This document shows positions 44,604 through 56,256 of a stretch of DNA of 64,000 nt, in pieces. Both the position numbers and the translations under genes were made by a program. Source of the DNA: Gnetum montanum (Eukaryota; Streptophyta; Gnetopsida; Gnetales; Gnetaceae). Numbering within the stretch: the first letter of the stretch is position 1; every line of letters starts with the position of its first letter. The stretch covers positions 193,863 to 257,862 of the forward strand of contig MNCI01023527.1 in assembly GCA_015680685.1 (NCBI GenBank). The letters run 5' to 3'. Under the pieces are notes generated by a model. It searched no databases, was not told the origin of the DNA, and worked only from the letters and a program-made list of their open reading frames with translations.

Positions 44604-46560
44604 AATGAAAACTCATCCTTGAGTTCCTTACAAAATATTGGGAAGGTATGAGATTATTGACTAATTGAAAACTAACGATGGAATGGGATGACAAACTCAA
44701 CGTGCCCCGTGAACAGATCAATAAGCATATTACAACATTAGTGTTCATGACCATTGTGGTGAACACTCGTACATAAATGACATCCAAGCCTTTATTTGGC
44801 AGCTTGAAGAGAAAGAGAGAGAAAGAAAGAAGATGGAGTGTGTTGCCACCAATGTTGAGATTGCGCCTTCCATTGTTTATCCATAGCCATGCCACAAAAC
44901 TTGCTCCTTTCCTAAATGCTCCAGTTCCGGTCCATATTGAGCGCTTCCTTCAAGCCCAGTCCATTGTTTGTATGATTGCCATCTGCACACACAACACAGT
45001 CACAAATGAGCAAGGATAGATAATCTACAATGCAGTTGATACCTTGCCTCGATATGAAGTGCATTGGCTGAGTTGTGGTTATGGCAGAAACTGGTTCGGA
45101 GATTTATCACTGGCAACTACCTAAGGTGTAGGAGTGAGGTAATTAGTAAAATGGAAAAAATTGAAAAATTTGTGCCAGGGCCCTCACAACTAAGAGTGAA
45201 CCTCCGGTAGCTATAAGATGGAAAAACATGAGGAACAAGAAAGATGAAAAATATCAACGACAATGCCAATAAAATGGATGTCATGAATGGGGATGAAATA
45301 AGAAATGATTGATTGCAGGAAATGTTTAAGGGAAAGAAGTTAACAATTGCACCAAAAAGAAATGCTAGTGGGTCCTCCCCAAAGCAGGCTCATGCCCTTT
45401 ATGCCCTGACAAATGCACAAACCAAAGAGTTCGTAGGCTCTAGGAATGTCATTTGGAAGTAAGAGTTAAAAAATTACGCACAAGAATTCACCAAAGAAAA
45501 ACAATGCATCAACCTAGAATGGACTAATGATAAAACTAGCAATGAGGTGGAAAATGGAAAGAAAGATAGAGAGGAGAGAATGGAATGGAATCCCAAGAAC
45601 AAGGTTTTGTAAAGCCCCTTGTGTATTTTATGGTTAAGATAACTGAGTAGAACTCATCCCAAATCCAGACTCAAACCAACCACATTCAATGACCTCGCAT
45701 TAATACACTTGGCCAATCCATCCTCTTGAGGCAATAAGAATGATTTCACAAAGAGTGACCACCATCCCAAGGAGAGTGAGATGGAGAAGTAGGAAGTGAG
45801 AAAGGGCCTTAGTTAGAGGGAACCTTCAATCATGGGTAACATAACTTTCTAGTGCCATAACCAATGCTTGTAGCCCATATTGCTTTATTATGTCTAAGGG
45901 GTGTGCTTTGAATTCTCACCTTTTTCTCTTTTGTCTCTCTCTCTTTTTTTTGATGTTTATGCATGAGAACCACACCATGTAAAGACTTATTTTTATTCAC
46001 TTAGCTTCCTGATATTTGAACAATGTTAGAATGGCAGAAAACCCAAGAAAAAGCATCCAAGCACCCAAGAGAATGGCTAGCACCAATGCATTGAATCCCC
46101 TTGAAGTCACACCCTTTTCATCCTTTGAGTCATTCCTTGGTTTGAAAAATACCTAGCCACCAATTCATTAACAAGTTTACTTAGAAAAAGGGGATTGTAC
46201 AGTTCCAAGCCAAAGGAGACCATAGAGTTGTATGGATGAGTGGACGACATGGACTCATTGCTTGTTTTATCGAAAGAACCATACCTTAATATTAGCATCA
46301 TAATTCAAATGTAAAAACCAAACATTAGCAATCAATATGATATAATTCAATCCACCATCATGAGCACTTATCAAATGACGAATAAAAGTAAATCAAGCAA
46401 ACAAAGAAATAGTAAAAACATGAACGATGGTGTAAAACAAAAATAAGAAAAGTTGAAAGAATGTGTAAAACAAAAAATGTGTAAAAAAAAATGTGTAAAA
46501 TAAAAATTCAAAAAGAACTAAGGACCTAGAATGGTTAGCATAGGTGGCCATCTCCCCCAT
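44604..46560 (-). other. Non-coding region between integrase and 3' LTR, element 3
   Basis: It is collinear with 17424-19395 of element 5 in complement and has no credible gene. Conserved blocks include GTGGGTCCTCCCCAAAGCAGG (near 45369), AGGGCCTTAGTTAGAGGGAAC (near 45807) and CATGAGAACCACACCATG (near 45962). It has a single copy of the segment that is duplicated in element 5. Confidence 0.75.
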
Positions 46561-47810
46561 GACTAAGTTGGAAGGAGGAGATCCGAAATAGTAAGCAGGG
46601 TTTTCCATCAAGAGAGGTAGCATGTGTATTGGCTATCCTAAGCTCCTAGAAAGGTTTGGTTTCTTGCATGTTCACCAAAAGTTTCTTATCCAGGCTCTCA
46701 GGTTTGTATATTGTCATGGCCCCTGAAGGAAAAGTTGCATAAATAATATAAGGTCCTTTCCATAGTGTTTGAAATTTAGTACGTTCTGGCACATGTGTGG
46801 GATTCCAGTAGAGAACCTTATTTCCTGGTTGATATTTAAATTTCCTAATTATTAGGTCATGATGTTGTTTATTGAAGGCCTTGTATAATTCGTTAGATGA
46901 CAGGGCAAATAATCAATTTTCATCTAGCAAGTTAAGGGTTACTAACCGTTGTTTTTGTGTTAGATCAAGGTCAAGGTTGAGGTCACATACCATGGATAGT
47001 GTATGGAGCTCAGTTTGAATGGGAAGCGTTGATAATTTACTGTACACTAACTCATAGGAAGAGTAGCCTATAGGGAGTTTCCATGTGGAGCGGTACGCCC
47101 AAAGAGCATCATTCAGTTTAGTGCTCTAGTCTCGCCTAAACTTGCTAATGGTTCTTGTCAATATCTTTGTAATCTCCCTATTGGTGACTTCTGCTTGAGC
47201 ATTCACTTGGAGGTGGTATGGTGTAGTCAATTTATGCTCAACCCTTAAGCGTTGCATTAATTTTCAAAAAGTTGCACCTGCGAAGTGTGTACCATTGTCT
47301 GAAATAAGTGCACGCAGGACACCAAGCTTGTTTATGATTTGTTGTTGAACAAATTGTGTAGCTGTATATGATGTACAATCTTTAACAGCAGTTACTTCGG
47401 TCCATTTTGTTAGGTAATCAATGACAACAATAATATAAGCTTTTCCATTGGACATTGGTGTAATCAGCTCCATAAAATAAATTCCCAAAATTTCGAAGGG
47501 TTCTAATGGTTGAATCCATTGTTGTGAACCCTCCATTCTAGCAGTCATTCCCCCATCACGTCGACAATGCTCACAAGATTGGATGAAATGATGGGCGTCC
47601 CAAAATAATGTAGGCCAATAATATCCTGCAAGTAGGATCTTGATGGTTGTTCATCTCCTAGCGTAATGACCCCCACAAGGACCCTCATGAGCATCTTGGA
47701 GAACTTGTATTTGATCCATATCAGGAACACACCATCGAACCAAGCCATCAGGACATACTTTGTAAAGTTGTCCATTGATCTCCATAAAGTACTTGGCTTG
47801 GTGAAAAATA
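46560..47810 (-). pseudogene. Integrase of gypsy element 3
   Basis: ORF 47548-47264 contains LEPFEILGIYFMELI, where the first catalytic Asp of the expected GIDF is now Tyr, and ALISDNGTHFAGATF with the second Asp intact. The zinc-binding segment lies near 47690-47550. The C-terminal part (about 47240-46600) is readable with stops and includes the PIGYS-YELVY region. It is not functional. Confidence 0.85.
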
Positions 47811-47812
47811 TG

Positions 47813-49290
47813 TTATTTCTTCTTAAGATCTAACTCTTGTGGTGTTTGTTGGGTGAGGAGATAGGTAAGGATGCTACTGTACCAATTTGTCTCTGTGGGT
47901 GATTGATTATTCACTACACCAGTAAAGAGGAATTCATCAGGGAAATAATCAGAAATTAGATACTCATCCTCTTTATTGTCCCATAGCAAATGAGATAAAT
48001 GATCAACAACTATGTTCTCGGTGCCTTTACGATCGATCATCGTAAGATCGAACTCTTGTAAGATTACAAGTCATCATATGATACGAGGGCTTACCATTGG
48101 CTTATTCATGAGGAATAAAATTGCACTATGATATGTATGTACATATAATTTATATCCTAATACATAGTGTCCAAACGTTTCTAGTGCAAACACTACAACC
48201 ATTAATTCTTTCTATGTGGTAGTGTAGTTAAGTTGTGCACTAGTGGTACTTCTACTTGAACAGTGGATGTAGTAAGGATGCTTTTGGTCATCTAACTGTG
48301 TAAGTACAGCTCCTAAGGCATAGTTGGACGTGTCAGTTATGATATGGAATGGTTTGGACTAGTTAGGAGCTTGTAGAATGGGTGTTTCTACTAGCTTCTG
48401 CTTTAAAGTTTGGAAAGCTAGTTTGCATTCCCTAGTCCATTCGAAAGGTATGTCCTTTTTCGTTAATTTCACCAATGGTTTGGAAACCTTTGAAAAGTTC
48501 TCAATAAATCTCTTATAGTAGCTAGTGTGTCCAAGGAATGATTGAATATCTTTGATAGTTTTTGGTTGATGGGTAATTCCTTGGATAACTTTGATTTTCT
48601 TGGGGTCTACCTCTATCCCTATGTGTGAGATTTTGTGCCCTAGTACTACACCTTTTTGGACCATCAGATGGATTTTTTGCTAGTTAAGCCTCAAATTGGT
48701 TTCTACACATCTTTTTAACACTTGCTCTAATCGGTCCAAGGCTTGATCAAAGTTTGCTCCATAAGTGGAGAAGTCATCCATAAAGACCTCCACACTGTTT
48801 CCTATCTATTGTTGGAATATGCTTAGAACTAGTCGTTGAAATGTTGCATGGGACATTGCACAAGCCAAATGGCATCTATTTGTATGTGAATGTTCCCCAA
48901 GGACTAGTGAATGTAGTCTTGGCTTGGTCTTCTGGGGATATTTGTATTTGGTTATATCCACTATATCCATCCAGAAAACTATAATAGCGATGCCCTACGA
49001 TGGTGTCTAAGACTTGGTTGATAAATGGCAAAGGGAAGTGATCTTTGAATGTTGCCATGTTTAGTAGCTTGAAATCTATACACACCCTCCATTTAACTCC
49101 CTTTTTAGGCACAATAACTAAGGGGCTAACCCATTTGCTATTAGCAATGGGGTATATGTACCCAGCCTTGAGAAGATGTTCAATTTCTTCCTTAACTACT
49201 TGCTTCAGCTTAGGGTTCAATTGCCTCTCCAGTTGTCTTCGAGGATTCATGGAGGGGTCAGTATAAATTCTATGTTGGCATATCCTAGGA
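47813..49290 (-). pseudogene. Reverse transcriptase and RNase H of gypsy element 3
   Basis: ORF 49250-48876 is the best-kept RT finger/palm segment in the window (WVSPLVIVPKKGVKWRVCID, then PLPFINQVLDTIVGHRYYSF and LDGYSGYNQIQISPEDQAKT). The FMDDFSTYG active site is at about 48785-48755 with both Asp present, but stops and an indel near 48810-48860 separate it. The connection ORF 48664-48359 has VLGHKISHIGIEVDPKKIKV, then IQSFLGHTSYYKRFIENFSK. RNase H is broken, ending at IDRKGTENIVVDHLSHL (48040-47990). Confidence 0.9.
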
Positions 49291-49299
49291 TCTATTCCA

Positions 49300-50230
49300 G
49301 TTAATTCGGGATATGACCAAGTGAAGGCTTTCGACCATTTATTTATTACCTTTAGTAGTTATTCTTTCTGTTGAGGAGCAAGCTTAGCGTTGATAATTAT
49401 TGATTTTCCATTTTTAAGGAACGTGTATTCCATATTGGTGGGAAATGGTTTCAGCTTGAGGGGCTCCTGCTTAAATTTCTCAAGGATTTCCAATTGCTCC
49501 CAGTTGATATTTTCAAGGTTAAGACTTGGAAATTGGTGGTGGACTTTCTCTAATGCGTCTATGCTATTGATGTAAGCACAAGTCAAACCCTTAGTTGGTT
49601 TCATGCATATGAGTGAACTGCTTTCTTGATCAGCTATTAGCCACAGGGTGTCTTCTTGTCGTGTGGCTACTACATACAGGCATCTTTGTATGTTAATCAC
49701 TTGTGCACATTGATTGCATGTAGGAAATGCTAAACTTTGCACAAACCATGACCTCTACACGCAATTACACCTTGTGTCACTGTATGCGATACATGGAACT
49801 TTCTTCTTCTCGATCTTTCCTAATGTATTTTCCTTTGATATTCCTAGGGAAAGATTACCGATTCCTAGGTGTGCGTCGATGGTGCTTAGCCATGCTCTTT
49901 CCATTATGATTGGGAAGTCCCCCTTACCATTTTTTACCTGAATTACTAGGAAGTATGCTAGGTACGACCATCCACAAATAATGGTAACAATGTCTTCCAC
50001 CAGTCCCAATGGGATAGTGATGGACTGCCAACTCTAGACAGATGTTGCTCTTTTTCAATGGAGGCAGGTTCCAGGCCTTGTACATTTCTTGAGAAATCAA
50101 GTTAACATCGGAACCTGAATCCAAAAGAGCCTTGCACGGTGCATTTCCAAAAATTTGTAAGTATATCAGAGGACTCCCAGGATCAGAGAATTTCCTGGGA
50201 AGGTGGCCAACTTTGATCTAATTGGTAACG
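49300..50230 (-). pseudogene. Protease region of gypsy element 3
   Basis: ORF 50124-49924 starts in the active site, MDSGSDVNLISQEMYKAWNL, with the canonical DSG of retropepsins. Linker ORFs 50009-49755 and 49742-49359 continue towards RT with FKQEPLKLKPFPTNMEYTFL. A stop and frame change lie between the parts. This copy is the guide for what elements 1 and 4 have lost. Confidence 0.85.
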
Positions 50231-52781
50231 ACATGTGTTAGCATGACCGTATGCATTGAGTGTGGTGATTGGGTTGAAGGGGGCTTCGAAGTTTTGATTG
50301 ATACTGAGGCATCTAAGGAATCAACTGCTTGTTATTGCAAGGGCTTGGTTGGACTATTGGTTCTAAAGAAAGGTCTTTTCTTCATGTGGTTTTTGGGACC
50401 AACAATAGGATGAGAGTTAATAGCCCTCGTGGTGTTACATTGCTGTAGCTGGGTAGGGAATTCACCTTGCATTGTAGGAGCAGGTGGTAGTGGAGCTATT
50501 GGTGGAAGAGATGCACTTGGATAAGAAGGATGATATGCTTGCTGAATATCGCCTCTAGAAGAGGGAGTCCCATAATACTCACGGGCTTGGTAGTGAGGTT
50601 GAGAAGTGACGTGACCAGTAGAGTCATGTGGGGAGATTGGCTGTTGCGCGTAATATCCATACAAGTTAGGTTGCCAGTAAGGATACTATTGCCCTGGTTG
50701 CGGCATTCTCCATGATTGTGGGCATTTCCATTGTTGATATTTCTTAATCGGTTGTGGTGGAGTTCCATTGGGATAATACATTAAGGGTTGGTGGAACTGT
50801 CTTGGGTTGCCTTGAGGGTAAGGTAACCTTCAGGGTGTTTGCTATTTGTTCAATCGTGGGTTGAGTGCATACACCCAAAACTACTAAAGATGTGAGATTA
50901 TAGGGCAACATCCCTTAGGATGGTCATATTGACATATCTCACATCCACTATCATTGTCTGTTTCCGAATCCACAACCTCTTCAATGATGGCAACTTTGCC
51001 CTTACCCTTGCTACGTGCATGTTCAGCTTCTCTCTTTTTTCTTTTTTCATGATCACTACCTTGCTCTCTAGACTCCTCTACTATTTTAAGAACAGTTTGA
51101 AATCTATTGTCTAGGAAATCACACATTTGGTTTACCTTTGCCGAAAATTCTGATGTCATCTTTTGAATAGACAAAGTTTTCCTATTCACCATCTCTTTGA
51201 GTGGTGACTCTTCTTCATCCTCACAAAATCTTACTCCCCTCTTCTGGAGGGAAAGATCTCAGTTATACTCTTCCACCCTTTCTCTCTTCTGTAGCTCACC
51301 TTCTTCCTTAGCAACTTGCTCCAATAGTCTTTGAATTTGATGGGACCTAAGCTTGGATAGTCTTCCTTGGGCATAAGTCCCAAGGGTTCTTCTCGTTTCA
51401 TGCCTAAGCCCATCCACAAGATGGCATAGTTGATCCCTTTGCAAATACCCATGGCCAAGACAATGATGTAACAGTGCATAGTCTTGGCCCATGGTAGCAT
51501 CCAAGGGTTCATGTCCTCTTTGTTTCCAGCCTTGGATTTGCTTTTGCAAGTTAGACACTCAGGAGTATTTTTGGTACTTGTTATTAAATAGTTCTAACAT
51601 AGTACTCCACCTACGAATGGATTTCAGTTCTAAAGATCGATACCAGCTTTTCTCTTCTTTAACTAATGTCCATGGAAACAACTTAAGTTTTTGTTATTCA
51701 TTCTCTATGTTCTGTAAGGCACATGCATCATGGAATGCTTGTAAATAATTTTGAGGATCAGCATTGTATCCCCCTTCAAATCGTGGGATGTTGTTCATAT
51801 CTAATCTCTTGATCCTACTATCTTTCTAATGCCTTGTTGGAATTCTAACAACCTCAGTTATGTCCAACATACTTCAAGTAGCGAGGAGGGGTTTGTTGTG
51901 ATCGTCTCGTCCATGGCTTCTATGATGCCTACGTTGTTCCCTACTCTCCCTCTTCTATGTTGTGACTCTTTAGAGTGTCCTCGTCCCCTTTCTTGGCTGT
52001 TTCATCTATGACTTCCACTTTGCCTACCTTTTTTCCCATGGTCTTTTTCTCTATGATGACATCCGGATATTGAAGGAGAGGGTGAAGGAGATGATGAAGG
52101 TGAAGAAGAAGGAGAACCGTCACCATGACGGTGTATGCTATCTTCTCTTTTGTAGTCTCAACCCTGATCATGATTGTGATCAGAATGTCCATCTTTATCA
52201 TGAGTTCATGTTCCTTTTTCAGACCCTTTGTGCTTGTGCGTATCAGAGCCTAGGTTATGAATAGTGGAATGAAGGTTCTAATACACAACCCCTTGGCCAA
52301 AGTCAAGGGGAGGAACATCATTGTGTGGCTGACTGCCTAAGGTAGGTTCACCACCCTCATTTTCGCTTAAGACATGTGGGACATCCTGGGACCACTTACC
52401 CTTCAAAGACTTATGATGTCTCTCCTATTGTAAGTCCCTTTGATGTTGTGCCTTTTTGGGATGATATTCTCTTGAGTCATGGTCTTGCACAACGTATTCT
52501 ATGTGTAAGTGCGGCATGCCAATTCATGTGAGAGCATGAAGAAGCATGCTTGGGACTGAATGATTAGGAGGTAACACTATGTTACCTTTTAAGTCTCGCT
52601 AATGTAGTTGTTTATCTTAATGGAGGATAAAGGTGAAGTCTGGTATATACTCATTAGGATGAATATATACCACTTGAACTTATTGAGGAACTGGCAGATC
52701 AAGGTCATGTGTATTATGCTGCTGACTGTTTCTTGTTTCAGACCTAGGTGGTGAGGTGCTTTCGTACGAAGAAGAAGACAT
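50231..52781 (-). pseudogene. gag of gypsy element 3 (broken)
   Basis: The start codon is at 52781-52779 (MSSSSYES). The charged N-terminal part lies around 52380-51900. The capsid part is near 51780-51259 (QDYALLHHCLGHGYLQRDQL, then GLRHETRRTLGTYAQGRLSK). The zinc knuckle CEICQYDHPKGCCPIISHL is in ORF 51192-50884, and a Gln/Tyr/Pro-rich tail follows to 50332. Several stops separate these parts. Upstream, the leader is cut at 52799 by element 4. Confidence 0.85.
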
Positions 52782-52799
52782 ACTTGTTTGTTGAGTGTG

Positions 52800-53591
52800 T
52801 GATGAGTGGCGAGGTATCCCAACACTCAACCATACGAATATGAGTGTTACACACACGATCCGGATGAACTCCGAAGACTAAGTGCCTACACGCCTTATGG
52901 AACACTTAAGGTTAATTATCTATTGTCTTCCCAGACTTACTTGTATTTTTCACGGTTGTATGGTTAAGTAAGTCTGAGGTATGTGATTTTTATATCTTTT
53001 CTATTTTATCGCCTATGCTAATGAGGGAAAGGATGAAGAGACTATATAACTAACTTTAACTAAATAAGTTCTAGTGCCTAGCATCAGTATCCGTCCCACT
53101 TGCCATTCACACCATGAACCAATGCAACCTTCTAGGATTACCAAATGCGATTCGTTACTGGGATTACCAAGCATAACGCACGTGCTCGAAGTGGTCGTAC
53201 TGAATGCACTTAACTAGGAGTTAAGGGTTGAGAGAGATTAACTAGGAAAGCAATAAATAACATTAATTAAAGTTCTATTTAGCTTAGTGCATGCGTTTCA
53301 AGGTTTATCCAAAAGTTTGTCTTTATTTCCATACAAAAACATGTGCTTAGGTATAATATTTGCTCGAATAAAGATCCATTCACTTAGAGATTCCTACTGT
53401 GGGCACATGGAAATTATTCTATCTTTGGAGAGGTAAAATTGCTAGAGTTTCACTAAGGGTTTAGATCTAAATGGAGACACAAGGGAGAGCCGCCTCTTAT
53501 TTATAGAACTTGCGGCGGGATGTGATATCACGTATGCGATATCGTAGGGACGGACGCGATATCGTGGTGGGTCTGATATTGCGTCCCATCA
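52800..53591 (-). repeat. 3' LTR of gypsy element 4 (CGATATCG-type U3)
   Basis: TGATGAGTGGCGAGG...GCGTCCCATCA, 792 bp. The U3 end (53520-53585) has three or four CGATATCG-type palindromes, partly decayed. TACCCCCATGACTG follows as polypurine-tract complement. Confidence 0.93.
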
Positions 53592-53604
53592 TACCCCCAT
53601 GACT

Positions 53605-55520
53605 GAATAAAGACTCGTCCTTGAGTTCCTTACAAAATATTGGGAAGGTATGGGATTATTGAATGGAATGACTCTAATAGTAGATGGGGTGACATGTGAA
53701 TGGATCATCATTACAGTACATGACAAAAACTAGTGTTCACGACAACGAGAGTGAACACTTTATACATTTGACATTAGACCTTATTTGGCAGCTGAGAGAG
53801 AAGAGAGAAGAATTCTGTTGCTACCATACCTAGATTGCACCTTTCATTGTCCATCCATAAGCACACCATTGATCTTGTTCCTTGCATAACTACTTCAACA
53901 TCGATCAATTCCAGGTGTTCCCTCTAGATCCAATCCATTGATGAATGATTGTCATCTTCACATACAACACAATCTGATATTAGCAAGGGTAGATGAATCC
54001 CAATGCAGTTAATACCTTGTCTCGGTGTTAGGTCCATTGGCTGAGTTGTGATATGGCTAATGTGGATTCTGGAGATGTAAAGCTAATGACTACTGAAGGT
54101 GTAGGGGTTAGGAGAAAATCAAAAAAATTGGGTCAGGACCCCCATGACTAAGAGCGAACCCCCAGTAGCGATAGAATGGAAAAAGAAAAGGAATAAGAAA
54201 GATGAAGAAAAAGAGACAACTGTAACATCGATGAAATGGATGTCAAGATGGACATGAACAAAATAATGGTTGATTGCAAAAATTTTTAAGGGAAAGAAAT
54301 TAACTGATGCACCAAATAGGAATGCCAGTGGGTCCTCCCCAAAGCAGGCTCATGCTCTTAATGCCCTGACATTCCCACATTCAAAGAGTTTGTAGGCTCT
54401 AGGAATGTCATTTGGAAGCAAGAGTTAAAGTCTTAACCATAAGAGTTTACTAAAAAGAAAATAATGCATCAACCAAAATATGGACTACTGATACAACCGA
54501 CAATGAGGTGAATAATGGAGAGAAGGATAGAGAGAGGAGAATGGAATGGAATCCCAAGAATAAGGTGGTGTATAATCCCTTGTGTATTGCATGGTTAATG
54601 TGACTTAGTAGATCACATTCCAAATCTGGCCTCAAATAGACCACATCTAGTGACTTCGCATTAATACATTCGGCCAATCCATCCACTTGAAGTAACAAGA
54701 ATGTCTCCACCCAAGAGTCACCACCATTTCGACGAAATGAAAGAGGATATAGGAAGTGATGAAGGGCCTTAGTTAGAGGAAACATTTTTATTTAGTTCCA
54801 TAACTAGTGCTTGTAGCTCAGATAATTATTTCGTCTAAGGGATGTGCTTTGAATTCTCACTGTTTTTTGTGTTTGTATGTGAGAACCACACCATGCAAAG
54901 ACTTTGTTATTTTTATTAGCTTAGCTTCCTGAAATTGGAGCAGTGTTGGAATGGGAAGGAAAACCCAAGAAGAAAACATCCAAGCACCCAAGAGAATGGC
55001 CAACACAAATGCATCAAATCCCCTTGAAGCCACACCCTTTTCAATCCTTAAGTCCTTCCTTAGTTTGAGAAATACTCAGTCATCGATTCGTTGAAAGTTT
55101 TTATTTAGGAAGGGATTGTACATTTCCAAGCCAAGAGAGACCATAGATATTTATGGATGTATGGATGAAGCGAACTCATTGCCTGTTATATCAAAAGAAC
55201 CATACCTTAGTATCAACATTGCAACTTAAATGTAAAAATCAAACATTAGCAATCAGGAGAATACAGTTCATACTACCATCAATGAAGCACTTATTAAGTG
55301 ACAAAATTAACTTAACAAAACAAAATAAACAAACACACAAAGAAATGAAAGAGTATAATGATGTTGTAAAACAAAAACAAAAAAGTTAAAGAAATTTGAA
55401 AACAAAAATGTGTAAAAGAAAAACTTAAAAAGGAACTAAGGGCCTTGATTAATCAGCATAGGTGGCCATCTCCCCCATGGCTCTATTGAAAGGGAGAGAT
55501 CCAAAATAATGAGCGTTTGT
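53605..55520 (-). other. Non-coding region of gypsy element 4
   Basis: It is collinear with the 3' regions of elements 3 and 5 (blocks near 54330, 54765, 54880 and 55465). No gene is supported; ORF 54785-54450 is a chance reading of the conserved region. It ends at the ATCTCCCCCATGG block near 55468, where integrase should begin, and changes to protease-linker sequence at about 55520-55540. Confidence 0.75.
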
Positions 55521-55529
55521 TTGAATTTC

Positions 55530-56250
55530 TTAACAGTGTCCAACTTCTCCAATTGATGTTTTCAGGTTAAGGGTTGGAAGTTGGCAATGCTCATATTCCA
55601 AAGTATCTATGCTTTCGTTGTGGGTGTAAGTTGTTCCCCCAGTTCGTTCCATGCATGTTGGTAAATTGCTCTTTGGATTAGCTGTCAACCACTGGGTGTT
55701 TTCTTGTTGTGTGGTTGCTACATACAGGCACTTTTGTATGTTAACTCTTTGGGCACACCGGTTGCATTCAGGAAATGCTGAACATTCCTGCACATCATCA
55801 CCCTATGAGTCACTATATGTGATGCATGGAACCTTCTTCTTCTCAATCTTTCCATAAGTGTTTTCCTTAGATATCTCCAGGGAAAAGATCACAGATTCCT
55901 AGGCATGCGTCTATTGTAATCAGCCACGCCTTCCCCATTATTATTGGGAAGTCCCCTTTGTCATTTTTGACTTGTATCACTAGGAAGTCAGCCAAGTATG
56001 ACTAACCACACATGGTGGTAACAATGTCCTCAACCTATCCCAAAGGAACAGTGATAGATTGGTCAGGTAGCTCTAAGTGAATATTTCTCTTCTTGAGTGG
56101 AGGCAGGTTCCCGGCTTTATACATTTCTTGTGAGATTAAGTTGACTTCGAAACCTGAGTCAAGAAGAGCCTTATGAGGTTCATTCCCAGTGACTTGGAGA
56201 TAAATCAGGGGGCTTCCAGGATTAGAGAATTTCTTAAGGAGGTGTCTCAC
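55530..56250 (-). pseudogene. Protease region of gypsy element 4 (RT side deleted)
   Basis: ORF 56250-56035 has the active-site area ALLDSGFEVNLISQEMYKAG, with DSG intact. ORF 55793-55530 is the linker (CAQRVNIQKCLYVATTQQEN), ending in NLKTSIGEVGHC where the deletion joins it to the 3' non-coding region. A frame change lies between the two. Confidence 0.82.
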
Positions 56251-56256
56251 CTTAAT

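Noticed and set aside
44216-44651. Long ORFs on both strands (124 and 129 aa) of IIRVVTLAVT / IIRITTRVTA type
   Set aside because: They lie on the U3 palindrome array. Its units have a period that keeps frames open, so these are repeat by-products, as at 60529-60910, 9161-9427 and 19337-19558.
54450-54785. 111-aa minus-strand ORF in element 4 as an env-like gene
   Set aside because: It lies in the conserved non-coding region, is not open in the other copies and has no signal peptide followed by a membrane anchor pattern.
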